A DNA stretch of 64,000 bases from NCBI RefSeq assembly GCF_000150705.2, contig NW_015440970.1:372001-436000 (forward strand). Direction: 5' to 3'. A model generated the notes under the pieces. The model was not told the DNA's origin and made no database searches. It worked only from the letters and a program-made list of their open reading frames with translations. The DNA comes from Paracoccidioides lutzii Pb01 (Eukaryota; Ascomycota; Eurotiomycetes; Onygenales; Ajellomycetaceae). Positions 47,642 to 59,442 of the stretch are shown here, one piece after another. The first letter of the stretch is position 1. Each line of letters opens with the position of its first letter. The translations under genes were made by a program, and so were the position numbers.

Positions 47642-48867
47642 GTTAAAGTTGCAGGGAGCAAGCTAAGTATGTACTTCGTTAAGACCACTTGGAGGAGTCG
47701 GATAGAGGCCTAAATGTCGAAGTTTCAGCACCAGAAATATCAGAGATCGTCCCGCGATAGCTGGGCAGATGGATTGATATAAGGCTCTGCATCTTGAGAG
47801 TTTAACCTCTGCCAGTTAGGCAGCATCAGAAAAAGCCAAATGCTTCTTTCTGCTGGTTGTCATGCCAGGTTGTTTGGGGCCTTGGGGCTGGAGGCTGAGT
47901 AAATCTCACGTAGTTAATTGTCCGCTGCCAGGGTTATTGGCAGTGCCATTCCTTCCAGCCTAAACTGGCGTAGCAGCTAAATAGTTAAATAGGGGGTGTT
48001 TTCCAATAATAACCAGTGTCCGGAGAAGCACTTGGTTGTAAAGAGAATAGGATGTCGAATAACAAAGCGTGCATCTCGCAAGACAAAATGAAAACTCTCC
48101 TCAGATCTTCTACCTAAATATATAAGTTAACTGTCACGGCTTTTTTTTCGAAAGTTTAGATTACTAGGGCACCTCCAAAGAATGTTTATATTGGAAACTT
48201 CTGGGATCTCTGCCTCGGCTTGATTGAATCAGCCAGTAATAATTATATTTAGACGAGAGGCTGTAGGTTCAACGCCTATTAAAATCATCGATTATATCTC
48301 TCACCCTATTACATTCCCAAAACCCTGAAAACAAGTTCTGTGAAAATAAATCAACGGAGTCCGCTAACATGGATTAAGTTAGTTTTACTCTCGTCATCGA
48401 TCGTTGATCGTTGATCATAACTAAACTACGTCGTATAACTATCGTTTATCGTATAGCTGACGTATCTCTCCATACAAGGACTATTTTCTAGGCGCCAGTT
48501 AACTACCGAACAATAGCTTCAACCGTTATCCGTGACATTCACATGCTTTTTCTCACATACAATAACTGCATCTGTTATTTCTCATACTTGAGCAGTTCAA
48601 TTCCTGATACCATCATTTGCCTCGTGAGACTCCTCAGTAGAGGCATGGTAGCTTATAAGCTGGTAATTCGTTGAAGGACCGGTAGGGTTTGCCCATCGCT
48701 GTGGATCGCATAGACTGGAGTTACACTATTACCACCCCACACAGCAAGAAAACCCGTGCATCTCAGAGCTAGTTCCCCCAAAAATCCAGTTGAGAGTGCA
48801 AAATGTTGCATTTACAGGTTTGAAGCAGTCAAACCGAGAAATATATTCGACACAGAATCAGAGCAGC
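47642..48867. other. 1.2-kb intergenic region
   Basis: Ankyrin-gene promoter and tubulin-cofactor 3' flank, AT-rich with short reiterations such as GATCGTT at about 48400-48415. A tRNA-like T-arm at 48263-48279 was judged coincidental. Confidence 0.5.
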
Positions 48868-49444
48868 TCATGATATCTCCCTTATGGCCGTCTTAGCCCG
48901 CGCAATAGCCTCCTTCGCCGCATCGATCTCGCTCACATTACTTTCCATTCCTTTCTTTCCTTCTTCAACCTAAATTATAAAACAGTGGTTAGAATGTTGG
49001 AAGTTACGGACAAATCTCATCCACATGCTATATCTCCCAGGGTGCCGTGAACGGGAGCCAGTGGACGTGGACGCGGGAAAATACGAGGCGAGAAGAGCTA
49101 ACCAGCAAATCATTGAGCTTATCAACAGCGTCGGATATATTATCCTTCATCTTCGGAAGAATTCTTTTCGTCTCTTCTAGAGCTTGGCGCTTGTTCTCAA
49201 GTTAGAATTTTAACCTCTATACGTTGCAAAAGGAAAGAGGGTAATGGCATCACAGTCCCAACAGCCATACCTCTTGTTTAAGAATATATTCCCGATTCCC
49301 GTCCTCATCTTCAGTCGGCTTCTGAGCCTCAAGCATTTTGATTCGCTCTCCCTGCTCCTTCAGTTCCCGGTGATATGAGGCTTCTTCCTTTACTAGGCGA
49401 TTAACCGCCAGGGTTGCAATCGTGAGGGGTGTCCGAGGAGGCAT
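48868..49444 (-). CDS. TBCA: Tubulin-specific chaperone A
   Basis: Exons 49444-49271, 49189-49103 and 48969-48868, all phase 0, give 120 aa. Cofactor A (Rbl2 in yeast) captures beta-tubulin during tubulin dimer assembly in the cytosol. The start MPPRTPLTIATLAVNRLVKEEASYHREL is typical of fungal homologues. It is followed by ILKQERQALEETKRILPKMK, the central helix of the three-helix bundle, and VEEGKKGMESNVSEIDAAKEAI. The whole protein is helical and charged, as expected. Length fits the family (about 106-120 aa). Confidence 0.94.
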
Positions 49445-51285
49445 TCTATCCAGCTCTGCTTTATGTTCTTGTACTTGTGAGATGGTACGATTTTGGACCT
49501 GGAGGTCGAAATAGCTATTAGAAAATTCTGAAACGCATCACTTTCGCACGCATAGTTGAAAGATGTCTGATGGAGTGTCACCGTGCGACTTAAATATGGA
49601 AGAGAAAGATAAAAGAAATGAAACCATGTCAATACATGTAAAACAGAATTCGAATACAAGCCGAAAAATGGATTCGAATTGTCAGCGAGAGAAAATTCAG
49701 TATTCCAAAAGTAAAAAGGCAAAATATACATGTCCAATGGAAACTTAACATAAAAAGCTATTTTAAAACATAGATAGCTGTGGTAACAAGTCAAATCCCC
49801 ACGGTACTCAAGACAGGAGGAAGAAATGAGTGGTAGTTTCCTGGGCCACGGAAGGACTTATTCAAGGAAGAGATATTAAATGGAAAAAAATAGAATGAAA
49901 ACACACCTCTTTATTTAGATAGACCAAACCTAATTGTTTATCTCAGCTGTCGACAGATGAGAATTGAATCCTTTAAAAGTGGCGTGTACATAACTACCAC
50001 CAGACATCTCAGCTAACAAAGATAGACATCAGTATTGGCGGGATCTTGAATCACGTGATTTTAGTCATCGTATTCGGCTTTGGGCCCTTGAGCTCTGTCC
50101 CAAGAGATCAAACCCCCTTTTCAGAAGATCCGCGAAGAATGGTGACCCTTGGAATAGATATCGGGAACTGAATAAAATCCTCTCGGGTTTCAAATCTTGA
50201 ACTAGATATTTAGGTATCCTAGTGATGTGCCCCTTTACTCTCCGAACACCACTGCTACCCTTTAGGCGCGGAATACCAGCTGGAGGAAGGGGGTGGCCAA
50301 TATGGTTTCAACACAACATAACTATCATTGGAATGGGGTATTGCCGAATCCCTCCGTCGGGTATCACGCGTCAAATGTATGTCTAGGGTGGCTCGAGTAA
50401 GGAACTACATATTTCTAAATCATTATGCTGTGTTGCCTTAGGTCGTGTCGTCTCCGAAAATCATTGCATATCCTGTCGTCTGGACTCCTTTCTGGTGACA
50501 TAGATGGAAGATGACGAGGATGAAAAGAAGAACAGAACATGGATTATCCCAGCTTGTTATCACCCAGAGCATAAGCTTAAGAGTTTGCGTCGTTTGTTTT
50601 CTATGGTCTTCCAGGTGCAGGTTGCGCATCTGTGGGGTGTGGGGTTCAACAGCAGAGTGGATGACATCTGCATAGTAAAACTTAATTGGTATGGCATCTT
50701 GCGCGAACGGCATCCCACACCCCAACGCATATCCCGCAAAGATCCAGAAAAGGTCCAATCGTGCGCAAATAGCCGACCCTTCATCAGAATTTGTGATTTG
50801 CGGTTGATATACTAGCCATTGGCTGCGAGTGTCATACCAGGCACACAGCGCCTAGAAAATGAAATCCTGATTTACAATATTACCCTCCCACTGAGTTTTG
50901 TCTTACATGAGAGGTATAGGATCTACAACCTGAACTAATCAGAAACTTCGATGAAACTAGCCTGAGAATGCCAAACCGTTACATCCCAGCTGTTGTCCTC
51001 CTCCCAAAACTACTATTTGGGCAAATCCGAATACTGATATAGAGAGCCATATCTATATTCTCGACCCAGGGGCGTACATTTTGACCACCATGGCAGTCCT
51101 CCTTTCTTTATATCTAAAATCTCTCGATTGCTTGACGAGTCAAGCATCGCCAGTTAGTGACGATTCTTCCTGTCCTTTTTTGGTTCTGTTTACACCTTCC
51201 CAGGTTTTCATCTTTTTGATGAGCTTGTTAGGCTTTTAGTCTATTATTTAAGAGTGTCAAAAAAGGAAAGACAGAAACCGCTGTG
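49445..51285. other. 1.8-kb intergenic region
   Basis: It lies between the divergent TBCA gene and the MFS transporter. Overlapping frames near 50438-50815 exist on both strands, but neither shows a recognisable domain. No RNA gene is seen. Confidence 0.5.
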
Positions 51286-53222
51286 ATGGCGTGGGGTGTG
51301 CTAGAGGACAATACACTTGTGGATGTTCCAGGAACATCGCTTTTGAATAACGGAAAGGGTAATGGTAAGTACTGCTGGTCCACTCTATCTAGGACAAGGA
51401 AAGCTGACTAGGAGGGTTAACAGAACCCGAGGCGCAAAGCAGCAATCTGAAAGCCAAGGACGGTGTTGTTCTTGTGCCTCAGCCCAGCAACAGTATCAAC
51501 GATCCCTACAACTGGTAACAATAGACGAACTCTTGTTTCTATGGGCTGTACAATAGGCTCACTTCTCCGTTAGGTCAAATGTTAGGAAGAATGTCGTTAT
51601 CTGGACGCTGGCCATTTCTTCTGGAGTTTCCGGGTCGTAAGCCTTATCAGTCCCTCTGATTAAATGTGCATGATATATGTTTATTAATGTATTGACTTAT
51701 TCTCTTTTAGGCTTGGGCCTCTGCTCGCCCCTGGTTTAGTAGTTGCCTCCGAGAGGTATAACGTTTCGCTGGACGAAGTCTCGAAATTTCTCATTGGCCT
51801 AATGATATTATTCACTGGTGCAAGCACTTTCTTCACGGCGGCAGCGGCAACTGTCTGGGGGAAACGACCAGTGTTTGTGCTATCAAGTGTGGTCTTGTTA
51901 ATTACTTGTATTTGGGGCCACTTTGCCGTGGTGAGTGTCACGAAATTCTATGGGCTATGTGGAGTTTAACTTTACGCTGCCATAAGTCTTTCCAATCGTT
52001 GTGGATAATGCGAGTCGTCCAAGGAGCGGCATCCGCCCCTTTGGAAACCTTAGTGACATCCACCGTATCCGATATATTCTTCGTTCACCAACGAGGTCGG
52101 AAACTCGCCATATGGGGGATAGCTGTCATGTCTGGTGTCTTACTTAGGTAAGATGACAGTTAACCTATGGTACCCAAGCACAAGACAGGAGGACGCTAAC
52201 AAAAATTTTAGCCAGGTTGTTTCTGGTTATACTATTCAGAATCTTGGCTTGCTGGTTCCCTTCGGCATTGCAGCATTGATATTCTGCGTACTGTTACCAG
52301 CGATATTTTTCCTTGTCCCAGAGACTGAAAATGGAACATATAGGCCTGGGAATGTCCATGAAAAGCCTGAAACTGCTGAAAGTGATATCAATGCAACTAA
52401 AAGGCCATACCGCGAAGGGTTGAAGGTGTTCAATGGCCGCATCTCGGATGACAGTTTCTGGAAACTAGCAGTGAAGCCTTTGCCACTGATTTTATTTCCT
52501 GCAGTGGTCTTCAGCACGTTTATCTACGGCTCCTTTTTCACTTGGCTGGTTGTCTTCTCCATCTTATCCACAAACATCTTCACAAGCCCTCAATATGGCC
52601 TCACGCCATCACAAGTGGGCCTGACTAACCTTCCCCTGCTCGGTGTTGGCCTTTTTGGGACCCCACTATCCGGTGCCATTGCGGACTGGCTCGTTTGCTT
52701 TATGGCACGGCGAAATAAGGGCATCTACGAACCGGAGTTCCGCTTAATTCTCATGATCCCCGCAACGATATTATCGACAGTCGCATTCTTAGGCTATGGG
52801 CTCAGTATCCACAAAGGCGCCCCTCTTGCCGTACCGCTAGCATTCATGTCTTTGCACTCCTTATCCATCCCCTTCGCTGCGTCTGCGAGTTTCACATACG
52901 TAATCGACTGCCACCCAAAAGATGCGAATCAGGCATTTGTGACAATAAACTTTGCAAAGGATGTGTTTACCTTTATTGCTAGTATGTTTGTGAATGGGTG
53001 GTACTCGTATCGGGGTCCCAGAGAAGTCTTCATTTGGATTTCTGGACTTAATCTGGCGTTTAGCGTGATGACGATTCCTATGTATGTTTACGGGAAGAGA
53101 TTTAGGAGCATTGTACGTATTTTCTCATATTTCTCTCTTGTGGGTTAAACACGTATCACTAACAATGACTGGACTGATGTCGCTCGTAGGTTGCACGGAA
53201 TTCCTTTCTTAACAAACTTTGA
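51286..53222 (+). CDS. Major facilitator superfamily transporter, DHA1-like
   Basis: Seven exons (51286-51364, 51424-51514, 51574-51636, 51711-51930, 51987-52147, 52212-53112, 53190-53222) give 515 aa. The start MAWGVLEDNTLVDVPGTSLL is typical of a fungal MFS clade. SGSLGPLLAPG is the first-helix motif, FFTAAAATVWGKRPVFVLSS is motif A-like, and RVVQGAASAPLETLV is motif B-like. The central cytosolic loop lies around EKPETAESDINATKRPY. About 12 spans are visible. For exon 3 I used donor GTAAGC at 51637, which yields SGSLGPLL with normal spacing; an earlier weak GT would drop one residue. The substrate is unknown: the clade includes drug and small-molecule exporters, and there is no neighbouring cluster to hint at a ligand. 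Exon 7 codes only ten residues. Confidence 0.88.
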
Positions 53223-53654
53223 TGTAAGGATATAGGAGAAATAATCAGCGGTGACATTGCTGTTTTGAGTGAGCAACAAATGACTGAAGTCGATATTTTT
53301 TTCGGTCGTTTGACATCCTCTGTTTAAGAGACCTGCGTATACTGACACCTAGCGATGACACTGATGGCCAACGCATTGATTGCGGCATAGTGAGTTGACT
53401 CACATACTTGGGATTTTGTTTTGTTTCTGTCATGCAACCATGGATTTTGCTGCTTCGTTCAAGCAATATCTTGATAAATTACACCGATTTCGATTTAGAT
53501 AATTTGGTTAGCTTGAAAATAACTCACATACAAAACCTAGTATGACAGTTTAATTGATCATGTATAAATTCCATGTGCAGAGAACTGGATATGTAGAACC
53601 AGAATAGTATCTACATCGATTACAACCAACTGCGGCTGTTAACCTCATCCTAGG
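53223..53654. other. Short convergent spacer
   Basis: The 3' flanks of the MFS gene and the orphan at 53655. Nothing else is recognised. Confidence 0.5.
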
Positions 53655-54440
53655 CTAAGAACCAACCTCAACCGTTATACAAAGTGCAGGCCCTTTCTTA
53701 CTTTCATAAAGACCCATTTCGTTTGCGATCCGTAAGCATACATCCTTCCACACAATAGATACATTAACCAGGCCAGGAGGTATTTTCTCCGATCCGCTTT
53801 CCGCCTGTTCTCCAGGGGACCTCCAACCAAGTTTCCTGTCGACTATGACAACATCTTTCGGTTCATCCTTCTTCCAACCCCAAAAGGACCTCTTCGTGGT
53901 TGCAGGAGTAACGGTGGGCGGTGTGGGTGCTGCATCCGCTCCACGGGGTCCTCCATAGTCAGACACGGAGGGTTGGTGCAATCGATGGCCGCTTCCTACA
54001 AGTCTTGCTTTAAAGCCAGAGTCTAACTCCGCGACAACGGCGGGCTGGCGCCAGAATTCCATTGCGTTCTCTTCTCCTCGCAGTCGGATGAGTTTAACAA
54101 CTTCGGTGGATGGGAAGCCAACGACTTGTGGTTCTTCCGGAGTTGTGTAGGCATTGCTTGGTGCATCCTGCAGACTAGAAACGGATGAAGGTATCAGGAC
54201 AAAGGTTGTTCTGTAGAGTCCTGCGGTGCCTTGAGAGAATAAGAGCGGGTCAACATATCTTGTTAAGATATCGTTGATTCGATAGGTTCTGGTGTCGGCA
54301 AGCTGTGTTGGAAGGAGAAGAGACGGAGATGAGCTGGGAACAAATTTCGATGAATCTTTGCTGCAGACTGTTGAAGACAAGGACTCCTCGTACGAAGGTG
54401 CGGGGTCCTCCAGATGAGTCTCAAAGGGGTTTGAAGCCAT
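53655..54440 (-). CDS. Conserved fungal protein with N-terminal PSYEE motif
   Basis: A single exon of 261 codons from ATG at 54440. I do not recognise a named domain. The N-terminus NPFETHLEDPAPSYEESL contains a PxPSYEE motif of the PPxY/arrestin-adaptor style. A probable globular core follows (RINDILTRYVDPLLFSQGTAGLYRTTFVLIPS, then VVGFPSTEVVKLIRLRGEENAMEFWRQ). The end is IWKDVCLRIANEMGLYESKKGPALCITVEV. Intact reading, balanced composition and the folded-looking core suggest a real gene. A role in membrane traffic or ubiquitin-ligase recruitment would be speculation from the PSYEE motif. Confidence 0.7.
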   Translation of the reverse strand: MASNPFETHLEDPAPSYEESLSSTVCSKDSSKFVPSSSPSLLLPTQLADTRTYRINDILTRYVDPLLFSQGTAGLYRTTFVLIPSSVSSLQDAPSNAYTTPEEPQVVGFPSTEVVKLIRLRGEENAMEFWRQPAVVAELDSGFKARLVGSGHRLHQPSVSDYGGPRGADAAPTPPTVTPATTKRSFWGWKKDEPKDVVIVDRKLGWRSPGEQAESGSEKIPPGLVNVSIVWKDVCLRIANEMGLYESKKGPALCITVEVGS

Positions 54441-56356
54441 GGTTACAGGGCGAAATCGATTATTGTTTCCAGAAGGTTTTAACTGGCAAAGACATTTGAT
54501 ATCCAACTAATATGCAAAAGGTAGCTGCGACAGGAGGTGGGGTAAAACTGGAAAGCTGCCAAAGATTGATGAGGAAGTTCAAACAGCCCAAATACGATGC
54601 TCTACGATAGTGAGTGGCTATGGCAAGGTTGATTCGCCAATGCTTCCCTGTACATTTCAGGCCTAATTAGGCGGTTGAAAGTCCGGGGACACTTGGGATC
54701 GAAGGTAAAATATAACCTTCACCTCAAAGGAAAGAAAGGAATAACTCTAAATCAAGATAAGCTAGGTCTATATGTCAATATGCTTTATAAGTGATGTTGG
54801 TTTGGGAGAGAGCACTTCCAGAAGGGGACGCATAACGAGTACACAAATGTAGGAATTCCAATTCTTTCATATACAGGTACCATTCACGAATCAGGGGAAC
54901 ATTTGAAAACGAGGAGATAATTTCCAAAAGTTCAAAGGCCTAAAGGGACCGTGAACAACGGATGATGGATTAGCCAAGCTTCGAGGAGAAATAATTCACC
55001 AGGCTCTCATTCACGGATGGAAATGTTGGTCATGTCGATTTGCTGTTGTCCAGAGAGGCTTAGACAGTAAGCAGGAAAACATCCAAGACGCAAAAAAAAT
55101 GCATGAGTATCATGCGATATCAAACTCTGACATCAAGTTCCATGTCCATGGATGTCAAGACCAAAGGTCCGTGGTTGGAGGCGGAGTCATGTTGAGCCTC
55201 CACCCGCCCTAGTCCGCTCCAGGTTTAGCCCCCACTGTTAGCGGAATCCCTTAGAGGCTTAGTGTCACGTGCACTAGTCATGAGGCTCTTTTCCGGTTTA
55301 GCTCCGCCTCGTTGGCTCGGGCTTGGCATTAATTATTTTCCGCTGTTCGTTCTGCTCGTTCGCATCCTTCGCATATTATCTCTGGCGTAATTAAAGCGAC
55401 AAGGGTTTTACTCCTCGTACCAATGTCCTGGTCTTCGAGACCATTTATATGCTAACAACACTAACAGCAATTATTTTGCTCAACGGAAAATACGGCATCT
55501 CGTCTCTCATATGTTCTAGCCGCTACCGTTATAGGAAATAGCATAAGAAACTGATTATCAAGATCATGTAGCGTCTCCTGCATGCGAAGCGGTTTCACAA
55601 GTCGCTTGGGCTTGAGAAATGCCTCCCAACCTGATCCGTTTTGGGGCCTTGGGTCGCATAGACGCCTTAGAGAATGGAGCTATGTTCTTAAATAGTGGTT
55701 CTCACTGCCCGTCTCTTTTGCTTTCAATTGCGATGTAAGGATGGACACGATGTTACCAACCTTAACTCTCTGCAGATGATTGCCTCTAGTATGATCTAGT
55801 AGGACGGACCAGAGTGGCATTGTTATTGGCACTAGGAAATCCCCTGCAATTGAGCTATGTATCTGGTCTTTCCATCTCACGACGGGTTCACAGCCTTGTT
55901 GCGTCCGACAGGGTTGCGGCTTAAAACTTATGTCCAAAGCTTGCTTTGGCAATGGCTAAACACACAAAATGAACAACAACCCTTGCTTGGCCACTGACGG
56001 TCTATCGTACCAATTCCCAACCATCCTGCGTTATTGAATGTGTTGTGCATGCTGCTTTGGTGCTCAATGTCATGGGTGAATTGATGGCTTGTCTTAGGCT
56101 CATTCTGATCGACAAGGCTCCTTTCGTAGAGCTCTCAAAGGTTTTGCTTTCAATCTCTATTTTATGAAGAACGCCTCCGTTGCTTCGTATTTATATCAAC
56201 TCTGTCCCCATTTCCAACATTGGAATATTTTCGGATTGCACGTAGGCATCACACGTATTTTACGACACGGTGTTGTTTGTTTCAATATCTATATCAGAAC
56301 GAGGGCTGCTTGATTCTATACTTATGAATTGATCACATTTTTTAAAATTATCCATC
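54441..56356. other. 1.9-kb intergenic region with probable solo LTR
   Basis: Contains the LTR candidate at 55236-55457 and the flotillin promoter. No gene is supported, and the frame at 55680-55952 has no similarity I recognise. Confidence 0.5.
55236..55457. mobile_element. Probable solo LTR (Copia-like ends)
   Basis: A 222-bp block starts TGTTAG and ends CTAACA, a perfect 6-bp terminal inverted repeat of the TG...CA type used by Copia LTRs. No internal gag-pol lies beside it and no second LTR is seen within the window. An alternative end at 55466 gives the same CTAACA. I do not see a matching 5-bp target duplication (CCCAC left; ACACT or GCAAT right), so boundaries or identity may be wrong. 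Confidence 0.4.
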
Positions 56357-58254
56357 ATGATGTACGTTTGTTGTTCTTCCAATACTCCTCTGTCTCCAAA
56401 CTGATTGTGATTAATGTCAGTCTCTACTCCAGGTACAACGTGTCAGAACCGAACGAGTATCTCGTTATTACCGGTGGTGGTATTGATGATGTTCTTATCA
56501 AGAAAACCGCGTTTGTGATGCCATGGCAAAAAGTGAGCTTTTCAAATCCGGAACATTTCTCTTCCATGACATGAGGGGAATCGTGGCGTTGGGCCCTTCG
56601 TAAATGACTATCACTCTAACGGAATACCTCTACAGTGCACTCGAATTTCGATATCTCCATTCGATTTCTCTATGAATCTCCAGGCCATGACCATCGAAAA
56701 ACTCCAATTTTCCCTCCCAGCAGTCTTCACAATCGGACCTGATAACAACATCGAATCTCTCAAGAAATATGCTCTTCTTCTTTCCGGAAATGCTGATGGG
56801 GTGAAAATCCCAAAGTCCTCGAGCTATACCAGGGGAAACCATGTTCAGGATATCGTAAAAGGCATCATCGAAGGCGAGACGCGCGTGATTGTGTCTGGAA
56901 TGACAATGGAGGAAATTTTCAAGGAACGGCAGATCTTCAAGCAGCATGTTATTGAAAATGTCCAAAACGAGTTGGATCAATTTGGCCTCAGGATGTAAGT
57001 GCCGTCGCGCTTTGCCAAGTATATGATACTTACTTCAGATGGTAGCTACAACGCCAACGTTAAAGAACTTCAAGATACCCCTGGAAGCGAATATTTCGCC
57101 TTTGTAAGCGCATTCTTGATAGGCTCAAAGACATACACACGCGCTAACTATGTGGAATTATAGCTCAGTCGGAAAGCGCACGAAGGTGCGTTGAATCAAG
57201 CCAAGATTGACGTCGCAGAAGCTCGAATGAGAGGAGAAATTGGTGAGGCTGAAAAAAGAGGCAAAACAAAGCAAGAAATTTCCAAGATCGATGCAGAAAC
57301 CGCTGTTTTAGAAACCAAACGTCGGAGTGAGAAGGCGCAGGCCGATGCTCAGCTTACAAATCGCCAAACGGAGCTGGACATGGGAATTCAACTTGGAAAG
57401 ATAGCCGCCCAGCGCCAAGCGGAAATGAGGGATGCGGAGTTGCAGAAACAGGTCGAGACTAAACGTGCGGAAACGGAATTGGAACGACTTCGGGCACTCG
57501 ATGTGACCAAGAGCAAGGTTGCCAGGGAGTCAGCTGAGCAGTCTGCAGATGCAAACCTCTACACCCAAATGAAAGCCTCAGATGGTGCCGTGTATAAGCA
57601 AAAAATGGATGCCGATGCATACTGTAAGCAGGTTTATACCCGCCTTGCTTGCTTGCAACACCTCAAGAACTTTCTCTGTGGTTGAGATTTTACATGCACT
57701 CCAGAGCTAACCAACAAATCACTTTCAGATTACCGAAGATCCAAGGAAGCAGAAGCAGCCTTTATTATTAGGACCAAAGAAGCAGAAGCCTCATTCATTG
57801 CAAAAAAGAAAGAAGCCGAGGGTGTGGCGGAAATGGCAAAGGCATATTCCGCTATGGTGGATGTATTTGGAGGACCTCAGGGCTTCCTGCAGTACTTGAT
57901 GATCCAGAACAATACCTATGAGGCACTTGCCAGAGCAAATGGAGAAGCTATCAGGGGACTCGAACCAAAGATTACCGTGTGGAACACCGGTGAGTTAGCC
58001 ATCCTTTCCAAATATGCCGTTTCTTGTTGTCCGTGACTGACGTCGTGTCAGGCTCTGGAGAGGCTTCCCAGGATACCACCGCTCCAATCCGAAATCTCAT
58101 GCAATGCCTTCCACCCCTTTTCTCCACTATCCATGAGCAAACTGGAATAGTTCCTCCATCGTGGATGGTTCAGCTTCCAAACACCCATAATCAAAATTAT
58201 ACTGTCGATGAATTGAAGGCCAAACTGAGAGCTGCCAAACTCAACGACGCGTAG
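56357..58254 (+). CDS. floA: Flotillin-like SPFH-domain protein
   Basis: Exons 56357-56361, 56433-56532, 56636-56994, 57046-57103, 57164-57623, 57729-57989 and 58052-58254 give 481 aa. Flotillins are peripheral membrane scaffolds of ordered plasma-membrane domains; Aspergillus FloA affects hyphal polarity and eisosome-adjacent domains. Exon 1 is only five bases (ATG AT), giving MMYNVSEPNEYLVITGGG, the family start. The SPFH/band-7 region covers about residues 5-190 (FDFSMNLQAMTIEKLQFSLPAVF, GIIEGETRVIVSGMTMEEIF). The flotillin coiled-coil with Ala-Glu repeats runs from 180 to 370 (NQAKIDVAEARMRGEIGEAE). All junction phases agree. Confidence 0.95.
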
Positions 58255-59442
58255 AGGCGAGGGCATCTTATGGTGAATACAATTCGTTCACCTTTCAAGC
58301 CTAATGGTTTGATGTGTGGCATGAGGATATGCCAGGAAACGGGTTTATTCCCTGATACCTTGCTAATTTTATCACTTGTTTGAAGATCCTCTGCTTGTTA
58401 TCCAATACTTATATACCCTCTTTTTCTTTCCTGATCATTCAGTCCCATGATGTCATCTCGGAATATCAATTCCTCTCTTTCTCTGGAAGCTCAAACCTAA
58501 TTATGGGACATTTCAAGATCCAAAGCGTCACTTGCCCCTTTTCCAGTTCTATTTTGTCTTGTTCTCAGGATCTGTCTGATCTTTCTGATCTGACTGCGCC
58601 TTTTCATTTCCTGTTGTTCATATCTCCTTCATGTCGCCTTATGTTAAATACTCTTTAATTCTCAACTAGGAATATCAGTTTCCACTCGTATATTCGTGCC
58701 ATACAGCATGATATGGGAATAGAAATGATGCCATAGCCTATCCTAATAACGGCAATTGATATACATGCCCCCTTAGGTCAGCATCATCACGTATCTCATG
58801 TACTGAAGAAAAGCATTACATATGCAACAAAAAAATCTTAATTCGTTGCTTCACTACAACCGAATCTGTCCTTGCACTTGGCATGTACTGGGTTTGCTGG
58901 GTGTGAAGACAAGAGGTTGTTCCCAATGATCTGGTAGTTAAGATTGAGATACGGTCAAACCAGTTTATGTACAGAATATGCAAATAAGTGCGCACATTTG
59001 GAATCACTATCCCTGTCTGCCAACCATCGCCGCATAGGCACCACGATAGAATTGGCTACGAGCATTATGCGCGCTTAACCTTGCCTCATTCTAGAATTTT
59101 ATTTTTATTTTTATTTATATTTATTTATTTATTTATTTATTTATTTATTTTTTTGTTTTTTTTTTTTTGCCTGGCTTTGATCGGCATTTCCAGTAAGCCA
59201 GCGTTTTCGCTCAGCAGTAAGCTGCGTCCCAGCTCACATACCCTGGCGTTATTGATACTATCGAGGTCATCATCTGTTAGCATCGGTGATATGAGTGGCA
59301 ACGCTAAATATTGCAGCTCCAAGAACATTAATTACCATTCAATAAACGTGTTCGGGTGCCTCATCACAATCCAACAATGAGATATATACAACCTATTTTC
59401 TGTGGAGATTTCAACAAGAACACATTCAGCTGTCGACAAAAT
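58255..59442. other. 1.2-kb intergenic region
   Basis: Flotillin 3' flank, a (TTTA)n microsatellite at about 59098-59150 followed by poly-T, and the upstream flank of the hemerythrin pseudogene. No gene is supported. Confidence 0.55.

Noticed and set aside
48263..48279. tRNA T-arm-like GTAGG-TTCAACG-CCTAT
   Set aside because: A 5-bp stem with a TTC-type loop is present, but the upstream 60 bases give no acceptor, D or anticodon stems that pair correctly.
50438..50758. 106-codon minus-strand frame with hydrophobic segments (MDLFWIFAGYALGCGMPF)
   Set aside because: It overlaps an equally long frame on the other strand and has no recognisable domain, splice partners or promoter.
51286..54440. 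Possible secondary-metabolite cluster around the MFS transporter
   Set aside because: No polyketide synthase, peptide synthetase, terpene enzyme, P450 or cluster regulator is nearby; neighbours are housekeeping genes.
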